A DNA stretch of 64,000 bases, from contig WBMV01003161.1 of NCBI GenBank assembly GCA_013396655.1, forward strand, positions 2,416,059 to 2,480,058. The letters run 5' to 3'. Every line of letters begins with the position of its first letter. The first letter of the stretch is position 1. Made by a program: the position numbers and the translations under genes. The DNA comes from Campylorhamphus procurvoides. Taxonomy: Eukaryota; Chordata; Aves; Passeriformes; Dendrocolaptidae. This document shows positions 62,365-64,000 of this stretch, piece after piece. The notes beneath the pieces were generated by a model. It worked only from the letters and a program-made list of their open reading frames with translations. It searched no databases and was not told the DNA's origin.

Positions 62365-64000
62365 CCGTGTGACACTTCTTACAGCAGTTTTCTTCTGCAT
62401 TTCTCAGATAAGAGGCAATTCAAGCAACTTTTGTTTAGGGTCATATTTATGTTGTGCAGTTTTCAGACACCCTAAGGGAAAAGAAAAAGTGTTTCCTTAT
62501 CTGAGTTTTGTTCTACAATGTGAAAGTTTTCTGTAAAAATTTAAGACATCCTTTAGAGCTGAATGTAATTAAGCATTGTCTTCCATCCCTTCCTCAAACC
62601 AAAACCCCAAACCTTGGTTTCAAAGGTTGTAAATCTTTAAAGCCTGTAGGTAAGGCAAAAGAAGATAGGTGTTTGGGAGTTCAAATTGCACTTCCATAGA
62701 GTTCTGTATTTTCTTTACTCAACTTTGGGACAAAGAACAGAAATGCCAATATCTGCTGCGGTAAGGGAAAGCTTTAAAATAAAAATCAATTCAGAATCTT
62801 CTTTTGGGCAAAATAGCACCTCATGGCTCTTCTAAACAACTGGTGAAGTCCTACAAACCTCAACTGTTAGCAGTAAGTTATTAATTTTATATGAAGAATG
62901 TAAAAGGCAGAGTAAGCAAAGCACCACCTGTAAAGCCATGTGTCTTCAACCCTGCAGCTGGCTGGCCAGGGTCAGAGGGCTGTGAGGCAGGCCCTCAGCA
63001 GTGCAGGAATCTCCAGGAGTGTGGAGACCCAAGTCAGGACACCCTTAGGGCAAGGTGTAATGGCACATAACCTCCCCGTATGGCATCCTGCCCACGTTTA
63101 TAAACCAGATTTAATTAAAGACTTGTATGCTTACAATAAGAGAACTCTCCATATTGGCTGAGGCGTGGTGACAAAGCTCAGACACTTCCAGAGTGGCACT
63201 GCCTCATGTGCAGTCAGCTCTGACAGCAGTGTTGGGTCCTCTCCCTCTGTCTAGCCTTGTAGCAAGTTGCTTGCTTATCCACACACATTAAGAAAGAAAT
63301 CCTCAGAAGAGGAGTGAGACCAAACTATTCTAAAGTAATTTCATTCTGCAAAGCCTGCCACACGCCCCTGGCTTGTATGGCCTTTCCTGGCTCAGCATGA
63401 AAGAAAATGGAATCCCCATCCATCCCACACCATTTTGTCTCCTGACTGTGTCAGAAAAGCCACTGAGATCTTTGGGCTGCTGCGTGAACAAAAAGGGGAA
63501 TCTCATAATACTATCCCATAGCAGCCCAAGCTTCCTTCCATGTGTGTTTCCTCACCCTGATTCTTTTCTTCTTTCTTTGTCTCATCAAGCAAATGACTTC
63601 ACTGATAGCAGGAGTAACATTTGCTTGCCGAGCTGCAGTGCTGCAGGCTAGTGGAAGCATACTGAATCTGACAGTCTTCCAGCACCTTCCTAAAATTTCT
63701 ATATGTACCCCAAAATTGTCAGTCTTCAGAGGGAGATGGATACAGGATGCCTGGGCTTGGGATGTGGCCCCAGAAGTCGTGGCAGGGGAAGGGGAGGCTG
63801 TAACCATGCTCAGGTGGGTGTGGGGATGGATCCCAGGAGTGCTGGGGTGAGCTGGTGCTGCAAGTTGGGTGTGTTGGGCCATATCAGGCAGCCGGTCAGC
63901 AAAGGGGGAGTGAAGAAAAGTGAACCAAGTTGCCTGAGGAAGGAGAGAGTGAGAAGCTGAGCATAGTATTAGAGCTGAGTCAGAGGGGAGGGGAGGAGGC
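62365..64000. other. 5' flanking region of ADAMTS9
   Basis: About 1.6 kb upstream of the gene as assembled, lower in GC than the first exons. I recognise no coding exon, RNA gene or element. Human ADAMTS9 has antisense non-coding transcripts starting near its promoter, but nothing in this sequence alone shows one here. Confidence 0.7.

Noticed and set aside
1..64000. CRISPR arrays, operons, phage or mobile defence systems
   Set aside because: No regularly spaced repeats, no compact gene clusters and no prokaryotic signals; the window is a vertebrate gene with introns.

Overview
This window is vertebrate nuclear DNA carrying one large protein-coding gene on the minus strand. The gene is ADAMTS9, a secreted GON-type metalloprotease with many thrombospondin repeats. 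A low density of interspersed repeats, and two CR1 LINE copies with the typical 3' end, point to a bird; another sauropsid is not excluded. I saw no bacterial, phage, CRISPR, viral or mobile-gene-cassette content.

Layout, in gene order (high to low coordinates). 62365-64000 is 5' flank with no recognisable gene. 60500-62365 is GC-rich and holds the 5' end: exon 1 (start codon at 62100), exon 2, three single-N assembly joins (61428, 61967, 62200) and a 164-bp near-perfect duplication that suggests mis-ordered contigs. Exons 3-11 (59771 to 41396) encode the rest of the propeptide, the zinc metalloprotease domain and the disintegrin-like module. Exons 12-19 (36906 to 25381) encode thrombospondin repeat (TSR) 1, the cysteine-rich domain, the spacer and most of TSR2. 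Exons 20-29 (23769 to 2574) encode the chain of further TSRs. Introns 3 (12.8 kb) and 28 (13.4 kb) are the longest. Below 2574 I found no further exon, so the last TSRs and the GON domain must lie outside the window.

I placed 29 coding exons by translation, GT-AG splice sites and phase continuity. They join into one open reading frame of 4509 bases (1503 codons) without a stop or frameshift. All 28 introns have GT donors and AG acceptors. The chain runs: signal peptide, furin-cleaved propeptide (RMKR at 272-275), catalytic domain (zinc His 424, 428 and 434; Met-turn 452), disintegrin-like module, TSR1, cysteine-rich domain, spacer, TSR2-TSR11 and the beginning of TSR12.

I found no undescribed biological system. 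The points most worth checking are the probable contig mis-order around exon 1, with a candidate core promoter now sitting inside the apparent intron 1, and a CpG-dense patch in intron 3. Residue numbers assume translation from 62100. Comparisons with human ADAMTS9 are from general knowledge, not from an alignment run here.
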